Positions 8,326 through 16,908 are shown, numbered from the stretch's first letter. The stretch is 64,000 nt of DNA from Lachnospiraceae bacterium (GCA_902363665.1 CABJAW010000007.1:92354-156353); one strand, 5' to 3'. The notes: generated by a model from the letters alone, not told the origin. A program made the numbers and translations.

Positions 8326-10642
8326 CCGGAAAGCTGCGCTGTCTGCCCAGCAGACGATCCCTTATCTGGTGATGCACCCGGACGGGGTGTGCCAGCTCCC
8401 CGGTGGGCTCTACACGAAAACCGTGGAATATGAGGACATCAATTATTCCGTGGCTTCTACCGAGGATCAGACGGCGATTTTCGGTGGGTGGAGCTCGTTC
8501 CTCAATTACTTTGACAGCTCCCTGCCGTTCCAGCTCTCCTTTATCAACCGCCGTTCCCGTTCCCGGAGCAAGTACAAAGTCAATATCCCCCCGGCACAGG
8601 ATGACTTTGACAGCATCCGGGCCGAGTTCACAAGTATGCTGAAAAATCAAATTGCCAAAAGCAACAACGGCATCGAGCGGTCTAAATACATCACGTTTGG
8701 CCTGCCCGCCGAGGGGATCGCGGAGGCCCGGCCCCGCCTGGAACGGGTGGAGGCCGATGTGACAGGCAATCTGAAACGGCTGGGCGTTCCCTCTGCTCCG
8801 ATGGATGGGCAGGAACGGCTGGCGCTGCTTCACAGTCAGATGCACCCCGCCAGCCGGGAGCCGTTCCGCTTCTCCTGGCAGGACATTCCCCGGACGGGCA
8901 TGGGGACAAAGGACTTTATCGCCCCGGACAGCTTCGACTTCCGGCAATCCCGGACGTTCCGGGTGGGCCAGTATTGGGGCGCTGCGTCCTACTTGCAGAT
9001 TTTGGCGTCCGAGCTCTCTGACAAGCTCCTGGCGGAAATTCTGGAGCTTGATGCGGAAATGACCGTTACCATGCACATTCAGACGGTGGATCAGCTCAAA
9101 GCCATTAAGACCATCAAGGGAAAGCTCTCCGACATCGGAAAAATGAAAGTGGAGGAACAGCGCAAGGCGGTACGGGCCGGGTACGATCCCGACATTCTGC
9201 CCCCTGACCTGATTACGTTTTCCAAAGACGCAGCGGAACTCCTGGCCGATCTCCAGTCCCGCAACGAGCGGATGTTCCTGCTCACGTTCACGATCATCAA
9301 TATCGCCCCCACCCGGCAGCGGCTGGAAAACGATGTGTTTACCGTGGGCGGTATCGCGCAGAAATATAACTGTGCCTTGAAGCGGCTGGACTGGCAACAG
9401 GAGCAGGCGTTTGTGTCCTCGCTGGCCCTGGGCTATAACGAGGTGGAAATCCAGCGGGGCATGACAACCAGCTCCACGGCGATCTTCATTCCCTTTATGA
9501 CCAGGGAGCTCCGCATGGCCGGGCCGTCCCTCTACTATGGTATGAACGCACTTTCCCATAACGTCATCATGGCTGACCGCAAAAAGCTGAAATCGGCCAA
9601 CGGGCTCTATCTCGGCTCCACGGGCTCCGGCAAGAGCTTTGCCGCAAAGCGTGAGATCATCAACGTGTTTCTCACTATCCCAAAGGATCGCATTATCATT
9701 GTCGATCCGATGGGCGAATATGCCCCGCTGGTGCGGCGGCTGGGCGGCCAGGTGGTGGAGATCGCCCCCGGCTCTCCCAGCCATATCAACCCTATGGACA
9801 TTCAGCTTGACCTGGACGATGACGAAAGCCCGCTTTCCATGAAAGCGGATTTTTTGTTGTCCCTGTGTGAACTGGTGGTGGGCGGCAAGGACGGCTTGCA
9901 GCCCATCGAAAAGACCGTGATTGACCGCTGTGTGCGGCTGATCTACCGGGATATGGCCCTGGGGATCGGGGACGGCAAGCCGCCCTTGCTCCAGGACTTG
10001 TACGAGGAGCTTTTGAAGCAGCCGGAGCCGGAGGCCCGCCGTGTGGCAACCGCCCTGGAGCTCTATTGCACCGGCTCCCTTAACCTGTTCAACCACCAGA
10101 CCAACGTAAAGCTCACGTCCCATATCGTGTGCATCGTTCTCAAAGGGCTGGGAGAAAACCTCCGCAAGATCGCCATGCACGTTACCAACGACTTTGTAAC
10201 TTCGGCGGTCAATGTGAATTTTCACAGCGGCGTTTCTACCTGGTGCTATTTTGACGAGTTCCATATCCTGCTCCGGGACGCGCTCACCGCCAGCTACTTT
10301 GTGGCCGTGTGGAAAATGCTCCGCAAAAAGGGCTGTGTACCCTCGGCCCTGACGCAGAACGTCAAAGACCTTTTGGCCAGCCGGGAGATTGAGGCCATTC
10401 TGGACAACACGGATTTTATGATCCTGCTGTCCCAGGCCCAAAGTGACCGGGCAATTCTGGCAAAGCAGCTCGGCATTTCGGAGCACCAGCTCTCCTACAT
10501 CACCCATAGCAATTCCGGCGAGGGCCTGCTGTTCTATGGGGATGTGACGATCCCCTTTGTGGATCGGTTCCCCCGTGGAGAAATCTATAACCTGCTGACT
10601 ACCCGCCCGGAGGATTTGAAGAATGAAGCGAAAACCGAATAA
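8273..10642 (+). CDS. VirB4-like conjugation ATPase
   Basis: A 789-aa ATPase that powers the type IV secretion channel. Walker A is GSTGSGKS at residues 448-455 and a Walker B-like CYFDEF lies at about 658-663; the N-terminal 400 residues match the VirB4/TraE non-catalytic domain. GAAAGGAG lies just before ATG 8273. Length and gene order (PrgI, VirB4, NlpC/P60) are those of the Tn1549-like and C. difficile CTn family. A long reading frame on the opposite strand here is a shadow of its GC-rich codons. Confidence 0.95.
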   Translation: MRLQKVKSPKRGPGKAANRKAALSAQQTIPYLVMHPDGVCQLPGGLYTKTVEYEDINYSVASTEDQTAIFGGWSSFLNYFDSSLPFQLSFINRRSRSRSKYKVNIPPAQDDFDSIRAEFTSMLKNQIAKSNNGIERSKYITFGLPAEGIAEARPRLERVEADVTGNLKRLGVPSAPMDGQERLALLHSQMHPASREPFRFSWQDIPRTGMGTKDFIAPDSFDFRQSRTFRVGQYWGAASYLQILASELSDKLLAEILELDAEMTVTMHIQTVDQLKAIKTIKGKLSDIGKMKVEEQRKAVRAGYDPDILPPDLITFSKDAAELLADLQSRNERMFLLTFTIINIAPTRQRLENDVFTVGGIAQKYNCALKRLDWQQEQAFVSSLALGYNEVEIQRGMTTSSTAIFIPFMTRELRMAGPSLYYGMNALSHNVIMADRKKLKSANGLYLGSTGSGKSFAAKREIINVFLTIPKDRIIIVDPMGEYAPLVRRLGGQVVEIAPGSPSHINPMDIQLDLDDDESPLSMKADFLLSLCELVVGGKDGLQPIEKTVIDRCVRLIYRDMALGIGDGKPPLLQDLYEELLKQPEPEARRVATALELYCTGSLNLFNHQTNVKLTSHIVCIVLKGLGENLRKIAMHVTNDFVTSAVNVNFHSGVSTWCYFDEFHILLRDALTASYFVAVWKMLRKKGCVPSALTQNVKDLLASREIEAILDNTDFMILLSQAQSDRAILAKQLGISEHQLSYITHSNSGEGLLFYGDVTIPFVDRFPRGEIYNLLTTRPEDLKNEAKTE

Positions 10643-12413
10643 GCCCAAACAGGAGCCCAGGGAGCGCCCCGGCTCCTGGGAGAGCGCCGCCGATCCTGGC
10701 GGGGCCGGGGCTGCGGACAGCGGCACTTCTGGACAAAGTGTCCAGAACATGGGGTACCCCGCAAAGTCAAAAGACTTTGTGGGGAGAGGAGGAGCAACGG
10801 AGCGGGCGGATTTTGGCGGCAGCGCCGCCGAAGGAGCCAAAGCGAAGTTTGCGACGACGAAGTTCCGTCAGAAAAGCAAACAGGAGCAGGCCGCCGCGTC
10901 CAAGCTCCGCATGGAGGAGCGCGGGGAAAAGTTGGAACGGGCAAAGGATAAGCTGGCAAAACAGAAGCCGCCCAAAAAGCCCGGCCCGGTGCGGCGGATA
11001 GGCCGGGCCGCTGGCGGGGCCGCCCACGGTTTTGTGCATGGCAAGATTTATGAGAATGAACAGGAAAACGTGGGGATCGAGGGGGCCCACCGCTCTGAGC
11101 TGGTGGGCGAGTCCGGCCTGCGGCATGGCAAGCGGTTTGTGCAAAAGAAAATCAGGCAGCACCCGGCAAAGGCTGTCCAGCGGGCCGAGTCCAAGTATGT
11201 TAAGGCCACGGCGGACTATCATTTCCGCATGGCCGCCCAGGAACACCCGGAAATGTCCGGCAACCCCGTTTCCCGGATGTGGCGCAAACACCGCTTGAAA
11301 AAGCAGTATCAAAAGCGGGCGCGGGAGGCGGCAAAGACGGGAGCGGCAAGCGCGGCCAAAAAGACCGCCGCCGCCACGGAAAAGGCCGGGGCGAAGATCG
11401 CGGGCTTTGTGAAGCGGCATCCCGTGGGGGTGCTGTTGGCCCTGACCTGTGTGCTCCTGCTCTTTATGATGCAGTCCTGTTCTTCCTCCCTGGTAATGCT
11501 GGGAAATTCCGGCGCGGGGGCCGTGGGCGCTACCACCTACCCATCGGAGGACGGGGAGATCCTGGCGGCGGAGGCGGCCTATTCCGGCATGGAGGCCGAG
11601 CTGCAAAACTACCTGGACACCTATACCGCCACCCACAGCTATGACGAATACCATTTTGACCTGGACGAGATCGAGCACGATCCCTATGTGCTGATCTCTA
11701 TCCTCTGTGCGCTCCATGAGGGGGAATGGACGGCGGACGAGGTGCAGGGCACCCTGGAAACCCTCTTTGACCGCCAGTATATCCTGACGGAGCGCGTGGT
11801 GCGGGAAACCCGGTATGACAGCGACGGTGATCCCTACTCCTGGTACATCTGCTATGTCACGCTGGAAAACAAAAACCTTTCCCATCTGCCCGTGGAAATG
11901 ATGGGCGAGGAACAAATGGCCCGTTACTCCCTCTATATGTCCACCCTGGGGAACAGGCCCGATCTGTTCCCGGAGTCAGCCTATGTGGGGAAATACATCA
12001 CAAACCCGCCCGCTGACTATGACGTGCCGGAGGAATATCTGGACGATGAAACCTTTGCGGCCATTTTGGGCGAGGCGGAGAGATACCTGGGCTATCCCTA
12101 TGTGTGGGGCGGCAGCTCTCCGGCCACGTCCTTTGACTGCTCCGGCTTTGTGTCCTGGGTGATCAATCACTCCGGCTGGAATGTGGGCCGCCTGGGGGCC
12201 CAGGGGCTCTATAACATCTGCACCCCTACCAGCAACCCGAAACCTGGCGATCTGGTGTTCTTTGTCGGCACCTATGACACGGCGGGCGTGTCCCATTGTG
12301 GCATCTATGTGGGGGACGGGATGATGATCCATTGTGGCGATCCCATCCAATATGCAAACCTGAATACAAGCTACTGGCAATCTCATTTCTACGCCTACGG
12401 GCGTTTACCCTGA
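10623..12413 (+). CDS. CD1107-like conjugation protein with NlpC/P60 peptidase
   Basis: A 596-aa protein. Residues 1-265 are basic and low-complexity, a single transmembrane segment follows (about 268-288, GVLLALTCVLLLFMMQS), and the extracellular part ends in an NlpC/P60 domain. The catalytic cysteine is C506 in FDCSGF and the histidine is H558 in VSHCGIYVG. It opens the peptidoglycan of the donor for channel assembly. The gene overlaps virB4 by 20 bases. An in-frame palindrome copy (TSGQSVQ) sits near residues 35-41 in the cytosolic tail, where it would be tolerated. Confidence 0.92.
   Translation: MKRKPNKPKQEPRERPGSWESAADPGGAGAADSGTSGQSVQNMGYPAKSKDFVGRGGATERADFGGSAAEGAKAKFATTKFRQKSKQEQAAASKLRMEERGEKLERAKDKLAKQKPPKKPGPVRRIGRAAGGAAHGFVHGKIYENEQENVGIEGAHRSELVGESGLRHGKRFVQKKIRQHPAKAVQRAESKYVKATADYHFRMAAQEHPEMSGNPVSRMWRKHRLKKQYQKRAREAAKTGAASAAKKTAAATEKAGAKIAGFVKRHPVGVLLALTCVLLLFMMQSCSSSLVMLGNSGAGAVGATTYPSEDGEILAAEAAYSGMEAELQNYLDTYTATHSYDEYHFDLDEIEHDPYVLISILCALHEGEWTADEVQGTLETLFDRQYILTERVVRETRYDSDGDPYSWYICYVTLENKNLSHLPVEMMGEEQMARYSLYMSTLGNRPDLFPESAYVGKYITNPPADYDVPEEYLDDETFAAILGEAERYLGYPYVWGGSSPATSFDCSGFVSWVINHSGWNVGRLGAQGLYNICTPTSNPKPGDLVFFVGTYDTAGVSHCGIYVGDGMMIHCGDPIQYANLNTSYWQSHFYAYGRLP
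10728..10746. repeat. ICE palindrome copy 3 (in frame, NlpC/P60 gene)
   Basis: Arms TCTGGACA and TGTCCAGA around AAG, read as TSGQSVQ in the cytosolic N-terminal tail of the hydrolase. Confidence 0.92.
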
Positions 12414-12427
12414 CAAGGAGGTTATCT

Positions 12428-12682
12428 ATGGCGGCAAGCAAGAGCAAAAAAATCCAGGCCGAGATTGATAAGGTCAAGGCCAAAATCAGCGAACAGCAGG
12501 CCCGGCTGAAAGAACTGGAGCAAAAGCACCGGGAGGCGGAAAACGAGGAGATCGTGGACATCGTGCGGGGCATGAGCGTTTCTCTGGAGGAGCTGCCCCT
12601 GGTGCTCCAGCGGCTCCGGGATGGCGGCACCTCTGGACAAAGTGTCCAGAAGTCCGAGGACAGCGGAAAGGAGGAAAATTGA
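12428..12682 (+). CDS. DUF4315 family conjugation protein
   Basis: An 84-aa coiled-coil protein starting MAASKSKKIQAEIDKVKAKI, with AAGGAGG seven bases before the ATG. The helical heptads and the location between the NlpC/P60 and DUF4366 genes match DUF4315. Its biochemical role is unknown. The C-terminus GGTSGQSVQKSEDSGKEEN contains an in-frame palindrome copy, so the repeat has become the tail of the protein. Confidence 0.85.
   Translation: MAASKSKKIQAEIDKVKAKISEQQARLKELEQKHREAENEEIVDIVRGMSVSLEELPLVLQRLRDGGTSGQSVQKSEDSGKEEN
12632..12650. repeat. ICE palindrome copy 4 (in frame, DUF4315 C-terminus)
   Basis: Arms TCTGGACA and TGTCCAGA around AAG, encoding SGQSVQ in the last codons of the DUF4315 gene. 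Confidence 0.92.
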
Positions 12683-12684
12683 AG

Positions 12685-13464
12685 ATGAAACGCTTTCGGG
12701 TGATGGCGGCGGCGCTCTGCGCCGTCGTTCTTTTATGCGGTTTTAGCGTCCCGGCGTATGCTTACGCGGACGGCGGCGAGGGCGCGGACTACGGCGATCC
12801 CACCATGACGGAGGAAACTCCCGCCCCGGAGCCCACCATTGAGCCCGGCGAGGGCTTTTCCGAAGAGGGCAACCTTGTGACCCGCGATCTGCTCTATGAC
12901 GAGCACACCAACAAGCAGTTCATTACCGTCCAGACCGGCGGCGGCAACACGTTCTATATCGTCATTGACTATGACAAGCCCGTGGACGAAGAGGGCGAAC
13001 AGTACGAAACCTACTTTTTCAGCGTTGTGGATGAGGCCGATCTGCTGGCTGCGGCGGAGGCCGCTGGCGTGGAACAGGCGGTGTGCTCCTGCTCTGAAAA
13101 ATGCGAGGCGGGGGCCGTCAATACGGATTGTGCCGTCTGCTCTGTCAATATGAGCAAGTGCGTGGGTGTTGAGCCGGAGCCGGAGCCCACGGAAACCGAG
13201 GAGCCCGCCCCGGAGGAGGCCGAGCCGGAAACGGGTAGCAACACAGGGATGCTCCTGGCGGTGCTGGCCGTGGCCCTGGTGGGCGGCGGAGCGGCGTTCT
13301 ATTTCAAGGTGCTGCGCCCCAAACAGCAGAAAGCCGCCGCGCCCCAGGAGGACTATGGCGACGAGCTCACGGACTATGACGAGCCGGACGGCTACGGGGA
13401 CGAGGACGATGACGGCCCGCCCTGGGACGAGGAGGGCGATGACGGAGAGGAGGGGGACAAATGA
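12685..13464 (+). CDS. DUF4366 family surface protein
   Basis: Begins with a clear signal peptide (MKRFRVMAAALCAVV, then LLCGFSVPAYAYA) and has a cysteine cluster (CSCSEKC ... CAVC) in the middle. A proline/glutamate-rich linker follows, then one C-terminal membrane helix (MLLAVLAVALVGGGAAFYF) and a strongly acidic cytosolic tail. This architecture and the position after DUF4315 fit DUF4366. AAAGGAGG lies ten bases before ATG 12685; a TTG six bases earlier is the alternative start. It probably belongs to the envelope-spanning part of the transfer apparatus, but the role is not established. Confidence 0.85.
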   Translation: MKRFRVMAAALCAVVLLCGFSVPAYAYADGGEGADYGDPTMTEETPAPEPTIEPGEGFSEEGNLVTRDLLYDEHTNKQFITVQTGGGNTFYIVIDYDKPVDEEGEQYETYFFSVVDEADLLAAAEAAGVEQAVCSCSEKCEAGAVNTDCAVCSVNMSKCVGVEPEPEPTETEEPAPEEAEPETGSNTGMLLAVLAVALVGGGAAFYFKVLRPKQQKAAAPQEDYGDELTDYDEPDGYGDEDDDGPPWDEEGDDGEEGDK

Positions 13465-13634
13465 GGTTTACCAACAGCCCCTATGAAAAGATGATGCAGC
13501 AGAAGCCCCGCCCCCAGGCTCCGGCCCCGGCAAAGCCGCCCAGGGGCTCCCGGTGTTCCGGGTGTCCCTACTGGCGCGGGATCGGCTGCGTGTCCTGCTA
13601 CCGGGAGCTTATGGCCCCGGCTGGCGGGAGGTGA
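13461..13634 (+). CDS. 57-aa cysteine-motif protein of the transfer operon
   Basis: A short gene that shares ATGA with the end of the DUF4366 gene. It reads MRFTNSPYEKMMQQKPRP..., then a proline-rich linker, then RCSGCPYWRGIGCVSCYREL. The paired CxxC motifs suggest a small zinc-binding knuckle. Start-stop overlap on the upstream side and a four-base gap to the next gene argue for a real gene. The function is not known to me. Confidence 0.7.
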   Translation: MRFTNSPYEKMMQQKPRPQAPAPAKPPRGSRCSGCPYWRGIGCVSCYRELMAPAGGR

Positions 13635-13638
13635 CGGC

Positions 13639-14007
13639 TTGGCCCGTGAACTGACACGCGAGGAAAAACGGGCGATCCGCGCCCTGGTGACAAAATGGTG
13701 TGCCAACTATGACCGGGAGTGCGGCTGCCTGCCCCTGGACTGTGAGTGCTATATGCTGGGGAAATGCTGGACGGGGGCGCTGTGCCGCTACTTTCGGGAG
13801 GCGGTGCTGCCCCTTGATCCGGCGCTGGAGGCCGCCCTTTTGACCGAGGGGCCCAGGCCGGAGTTTAAGCCCTGTCCCATCTGCGGCGGGCCCGTTGCCC
13901 CGGATCGGCGGCAGGCTTACTGCTCGGCGGCCTGTGCAAAGAAAGCCCACCGCCGCCAACAGCGGGAATATATGCGGAAAAAGCGGGGCTGGGGCGTTGA
14001 CAATTAG
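13639..14007 (+). CDS. cysteine-rich VLP family protein
   Basis: A 122-aa protein starting at TTG 13639, four bases after the previous stop. The N-terminal half has the spaced cysteines of the Cys-rich VLP domain (WCANYDRECGCLP, then CECYMLGKCW and CRYF). The C-terminal part has a second zinc knuckle (CPICGGPV ... YCSAAC), followed by a basic helix. It is probably a DNA- or protein-binding accessory factor of the conjugative element; the activity is unknown. Confidence 0.8.
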   Translation: MARELTREEKRAIRALVTKWCANYDRECGCLPLDCECYMLGKCWTGALCRYFREAVLPLDPALEAALLTEGPRPEFKPCPICGGPVAPDRRQAYCSAACAKKAHRRQQREYMRKKRGWGVDN

Positions 14008-14051
14008 GCCCTCGAAACCCGCTGATTACAAGGCTTTTCGGGGCCGCTTTT

Positions 14052-14083
14052 GGGGCAGGCCGTATGTTTCTACGGCCTGCCCC
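14052..14083 (+). terminator. 13-bp hairpin between transfer genes
   Basis: GGGGCAGGCCGTA at 14052-14064 pairs perfectly with the complement at 14071-14083 across a six-base loop. The following bases (TGTTTGG) are a poor U-tract, so it may be a weak terminator, an RNA-processing site or an attenuator. It splits the operon before the gene at 14124. Confidence 0.55.
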
Positions 14084-14123
14084 TGTTTGGCCCGGATGCT
14101 GTCAACATCAAGGAGGTGTTATT

Positions 14124-14906
14124 CTGGAAGAAAATCAAGGCTATGTGATCCGCCGCACGATCCTGTTTGATAACAAATGCGGCTTTGTGCTGGGCGAAAA
14201 CCCCAAGGCCCCTAACCCCTATGTGACATGGCAATTCAATGAGCAGGACGGACACCGCGACTTCTTTTGGGGCCACTACCACAACGAGCCCGATATGGCG
14301 GAACGGGATTTGCACAATCGGGCAGAGGACTATCAGCGGCGCTATCATGTGTTTGAGATAGAGCAGGCCCCGGATCAGGAAACCTACAAATACTACTCCA
14401 CCCAGCGGCCCATCGACATCGGCACTTACCCGAACAGCTACTTTAACCGCCCTGTCCACATGGATTTGTACTTTACCCGACAGCAAGTGCCAGGTGAGTC
14501 GTTCCAGGCGTGGGGAGCCATCATCTATGCCCATCCCCTGACAGAGCGGGAAATGCAGGACTATGAGCTTCGGCCCGCCCGTGAAAACTTGGACATTCGG
14601 CGGCAGATGGATGCCCAGGCCCAGGTGGTGGGGAAATGGGAGGATGCTCACCGTGTCCCGGATCAGAAGCGGCTGACATGGTTTTACCCTGACTTCGGCA
14701 GTTATGTGGTGAAAGAATACATCACCCCGGAGCAACTGGCCGTTCGCGTCCGCAGCATTGAACGCCAGGAAGCTGCGCGGGCTCACAAGGAGGCCAAACA
14801 CCAGCCACCGATTGCCGAACAACTGAAAGCGGCCCAACGGGAGGCCCAGGAGCAGCGGGCCCCGGACGCACCCAAAAAGAAAGCCCCTGACCGGGGCGAC
14901 AGATAG
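14124..14906 (+). CDS. unrecognised conjugative-element protein (non-AUG start likely)
   Basis: A roughly 260-aa soluble protein. It has a central KYYSTQRPIDIGTYP segment and a charged C-terminal helix ending KKKAPDRGDR. I do not recognise its family with confidence. The only ribosome site, AAGGAGG at 14110-14116, is followed at seven bases by CTG 14124 and at four bases by ATT 14121. The first ATG in frame (14064) lies inside the upstream hairpin and would add residues of random character. I take 14124 as the start. Confidence 0.65.
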   Translation: MEENQGYVIRRTILFDNKCGFVLGENPKAPNPYVTWQFNEQDGHRDFFWGHYHNEPDMAERDLHNRAEDYQRRYHVFEIEQAPDQETYKYYSTQRPIDIGTYPNSYFNRPVHMDLYFTRQQVPGESFQAWGAIIYAHPLTEREMQDYELRPARENLDIRRQMDAQAQVVGKWEDAHRVPDQKRLTWFYPDFGSYVVKEYITPEQLAVRVRSIERQEAARAHKEAKHQPPIAEQLKAAQREAQEQRAPDAPKKKAPDRGDR

Positions 14907-14916
14907 GAGGATGACT

Positions 14917-15081
14917 ATGGACAAGAAGCATGAACAGGATTTTGCCGATCTGGAAGTGAAGCGGCTTTGCGGGGTGTTTGGTACGCCGATCCCCGCGCTG
15001 CCCCTGGAGCGTGACAAGGCGCTGGACAAGGTAAAGGAGCCGCCCCGTACCAGCCGGAGCCTGGAACGGGAGGAGCGGTGA
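14917..15081 (+). CDS. 54-aa protein preceding MobC
   Basis: Starts at ATG 14917, six bases behind TAGGAGG; another ATG at 14911 touches the ribosome site and is unlikely. The product is charged and reads MDKKHEQDFADLEVKRLCG. It ends in GTGA shared with the GTG start of mobC, so the two genes are translationally coupled. Probably a small relaxosome or regulatory protein; no domain is recognised. Confidence 0.65.
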   Translation: MDKKHEQDFADLEVKRLCGVFGTPIPALPLERDKALDKVKEPPRTSRSLEREER

Positions 15082-15425
15082 CAAAGAAACGCCGCCGCCC
15101 CATCCATCTTCATGTGATGGTGTCCGAGGAGGAACTGGCGCTGATCCAGGAGCGCATGGCCGAGGCGGGCATCCGCAACATGGGGGCCTATATGCGGAAA
15201 ATGGCCCTTAATGGCTATGTCCTCCACGTTGACCTGTCACCCGTCCAGGAACTGGTGTCGCTCCAGCGGCGGTGCTCCAACAACTTAAACCAGGTGGCGA
15301 TCCAGGCGAACACCTACGGCGGTATTTACCCGGAGGAGATCAAGGCGTTGCAACGGGACTATGAAAAGCTGTGGCGGCCCCTGTCCGATCTTCTGGAAAA
15401 GCTCTCCGCCATTGTGCGGCTCTGA
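15078..15425 (+). CDS. MobC family relaxosome protein
   Basis: A 115-aa protein with GTG start overlapping the previous stop. It matches MobC: a basic N-terminus (KKRRRPIHLHVMVSEEEL) of ribbon-helix-helix character and the conserved NNLNQVAIQANTYGG segment. MobC binds near oriT and helps the relaxase melt DNA. The cognate relaxase gene follows 1.5 kb downstream, with a repressor and two small genes between. Confidence 0.9.
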   Translation: MTKKRRRPIHLHVMVSEEELALIQERMAEAGIRNMGAYMRKMALNGYVLHVDLSPVQELVSLQRRCSNNLNQVAIQANTYGGIYPEEIKALQRDYEKLWRPLSDLLEKLSAIVRL

Positions 15426-15469
15426 CCTGCCGGGGAGCGGCCCTGCGCCGTTCCCCGGCTATCTTGACT

Positions 15470-15488
15470 TCTGGACACTTTGTCCAGA
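15470..15488. repeat. ICE palindrome copy 5 (after mobC)
   Basis: Arms TCTGGACA and TGTCCAGA around CTT, i.e. inverted relative to copies 2-4, 45 bases after the mobC stop. There is no U-tract behind it. Confidence 0.92.
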
Positions 15489-15566
15489 GGTGGGCAAAAA
15501 AATGAGGACAAGACGGAGAACGGCTGCTCTCCGTTTTGTCCCTGTTTTCTTGCATCGCACATAAGG

Positions 15567-15881
15567 CTATTTGTTGCCTACCATTTCTTTCACAATCGCC
15601 GCGATATGCTCCAGCGAGGCGGCGTCCAGCTTTTTCATATCCTCAACCAGATCGGCAAGCTGGACGGGATAGGCGTTGCCATCATCAAAAAATTGCTGGG
15701 GCGTGATACCGAAGTATTCACAGATATAGAACAGACCTTGTAAAGACGGCAGGGCTTTCTTGTTCTCGATCTGATTGATATAGCTGTTGTTCTGGCCCAG
15801 CGTCAGCGACATATCGCGGGCCGAAACATTCTTCTGCATCCGTAACTGTGCGATACGGTTTTGAGTAAATTCCTCGTACAC
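15567..15881 (-). CDS. XRE-family repressor
   Basis: A 104-aa protein on the minus strand. GTG at 15881 is chosen because GGGAGG lies nine bases upstream; longer starts run through the operator region. Residues about 8-60 form a Cro/C1 helix-turn-helix (NVSARDMSLTLGQNNSYINQIENKK). The C-terminal part is helical (LEDM... LEHIAAIVKEMV). It lies convergent to mobC, and the inverted repeat upstream of its start suggests autoregulation and control of the divergent SLOG gene. Confidence 0.85.
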   Translation of the reverse strand: MYEEFTQNRIAQLRMQKNVSARDMSLTLGQNNSYINQIENKKALPSLQGLFYICEYFGITPQQFFDDGNAYPVQLADLVEDMKKLDAASLEHIAAIVKEMVGNK

Positions 15882-15909
15882 GGGAACACCCCTCCCTTCT
15901 CGCATTATT

Positions 15910-15942
15910 GTATATCGTATACCCCTTTGAAATACGATATAC
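15910..15942. promoter_or_regulatory. operator dyad between XRE and SLOG genes
   Basis: Perfect 11-bp inverted repeat: GTATATCGTAT at 15910-15920 and ATACGATATAC at 15932-15942, with an 11-base spacer (centres two helical turns apart). It lies immediately upstream of the divergent XRE gene and is probably its operator. The inner half sites are TATCGTAT-like. Confidence 0.7.
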
Positions 15943-16031
15943 TGTCCTGCGTATTCCTTGACACGCGATATTAAATCCTTTATCTTTTTACCATGCACAG
16001 GCTTTAATATTGCAGAAAGGAGAGTCTTTTT

Positions 16032-16493
16032 ATGGCTGAAAAAACTTGTTGCGTTACGGGGCACCGGGATATTCCAGAGGATCGGATCGCCTATGTGGAG
16101 CAGGAGCTCCGGCGGGAGGTGCTGGCGGCAATCCAGGACGGATATACCCGGTTTATTTCCGGTTTTGCGGAGGGGGCCGATCTCATGTTTGCGGCTATTG
16201 TGGTGGAACAAAAGAAACACAACCCCGATCTGTTTTTGGAGGCTGCCATCCCCTATGCGGGCCGCTTGAAAACAAAAAATAAGCAGTTCCATGAACTGCT
16301 GCGGGCCTGTGACGGGATCAAAATAGTATGCCAGGAATATGCCCACTCTTGCTTTTTAGAGCGAAACCGCTACATGGCCGGGGAGTCCCAGCGGGTGATT
16401 GCCGTCTATGATGGACGGGAGCGCGGCGGGACATTGTTCACCATGCGGTATGCTCACTCCATAGGACGGGAGGTGCGGGAAATCAGAGTATAA
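16032..16493 (+). CDS. SLOG-family (YspA/DUF1273-like) nucleotide-binding protein
   Basis: A 153-aa protein opening MAEKTCCVTGHRDIPED. The TGHRD loop, the central SGFAEGADLMFAAIV segment and the GGTLFTMRYA C-terminus are typical of SLOG Rossmann-like proteins that are thought to bind nucleotides or ADP-ribose derivatives. AAAGGAG lies about ten bases upstream. In mobile elements such proteins are accessory and of unknown role. It is divergent from the XRE repressor and is probably controlled by it. Confidence 0.8.
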   Translation: MAEKTCCVTGHRDIPEDRIAYVEQELRREVLAAIQDGYTRFISGFAEGADLMFAAIVVEQKKHNPDLFLEAAIPYAGRLKTKNKQFHELLRACDGIKIVCQEYAHSCFLERNRYMAGESQRVIAVYDGRERGGTLFTMRYAHSIGREVREIRV

Positions 16494-16522
16494 GCGGGTG
16501 TTCTGCCGGGCCGGAGTCATCC

Positions 16523-16551
16523 TTGTTGGGCCCCTCTTACGGAGTTATAAT
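16523..16551 (+). promoter_or_regulatory. promoter, copy A of a duplicated promoter
   Basis: TTGTTG at 16523-16528 and TATAAT at 16546-16551 with a 17-base spacer. The preceding GAGTCATCC and the following ATATAGA recur before the recombinase gene at 24717, which makes this a duplicated promoter rather than a chance match. It drives the small membrane protein and probably the relaxase. Confidence 0.75.
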
Positions 16552-16594
16552 ATATATAGAGGCAAATATCAAACTTTTGTAGGAGGTATGAACC

Positions 16595-16885
16595 ATGCGG
16601 ACGATCTTAAAAATTATCGCGGCCCCCTTTATTCTGGCCCTGATCCTCGCCGTGGCGGTGCTCTCGTTTCTGTCCTGCGTGGCGGGCGCTGTGTGCGTTG
16701 TGGCGTGTGTGGGCCTGTCCCTGCTGGCGATCCTTTGCCTGCTGGCCGGGCAGACCACAGGCTGCATCGCCATGTTCGTGCTGGCGTTCCTGGTTTCTCC
16801 CTTTGGGCTCCCGGCCCTGGGTGGCTGGCTGGTGGAGCGCCTTTATGGTGTGAAGTATGCGGCGATGGATTTTATGGCAAGCTGA
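16595..16885 (+). CDS. CD1845 family membrane protein
   Basis: A 96-aa protein with GTAGGAGG nine bases before the ATG. Two to three hydrophobic segments cover almost all of residues 5-80. The sequence, including FLVSPFGLPALGGWLVE, matches the CD1845-type protein found next to the relaxase in C. difficile-type conjugative elements. The function is unknown. A palindrome copy follows its stop directly. Confidence 0.8.
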   Translation: MRTILKIIAAPFILALILAVAVLSFLSCVAGAVCVVACVGLSLLAILCLLAGQTTGCIAMFVLAFLVSPFGLPALGGWLVERLYGVKYAAMDFMAS

Positions 16886-16889
16886 TACT

Positions 16890-16908
16890 TCTGGACACTT
16901 TGTCCAGA
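16890..16908. repeat. ICE palindrome copy 6 (after CD1845-like gene)
   Basis: Arms TCTGGACA and TGTCCAGA around CTT with fully paired 11-bp extended arms. It starts two bases after the upstream stop codon. Confidence 0.93.

Noticed and set aside
8243..10840. 865-codon open frame on the minus strand
   Set aside because: Exact shadow of the virB4 gene in GC-rich sequence; no ribosome site and no recognisable family, while the plus strand has full VirB4 motifs.
10767..11915. 382-codon minus-strand frame
   Set aside because: Opposite the NlpC/P60 gene; produced by codon bias.
14070..15227. 385-codon minus-strand frame
   Set aside because: Overlaps three plus-strand genes with good ribosome sites, including mobC; no domain seen.
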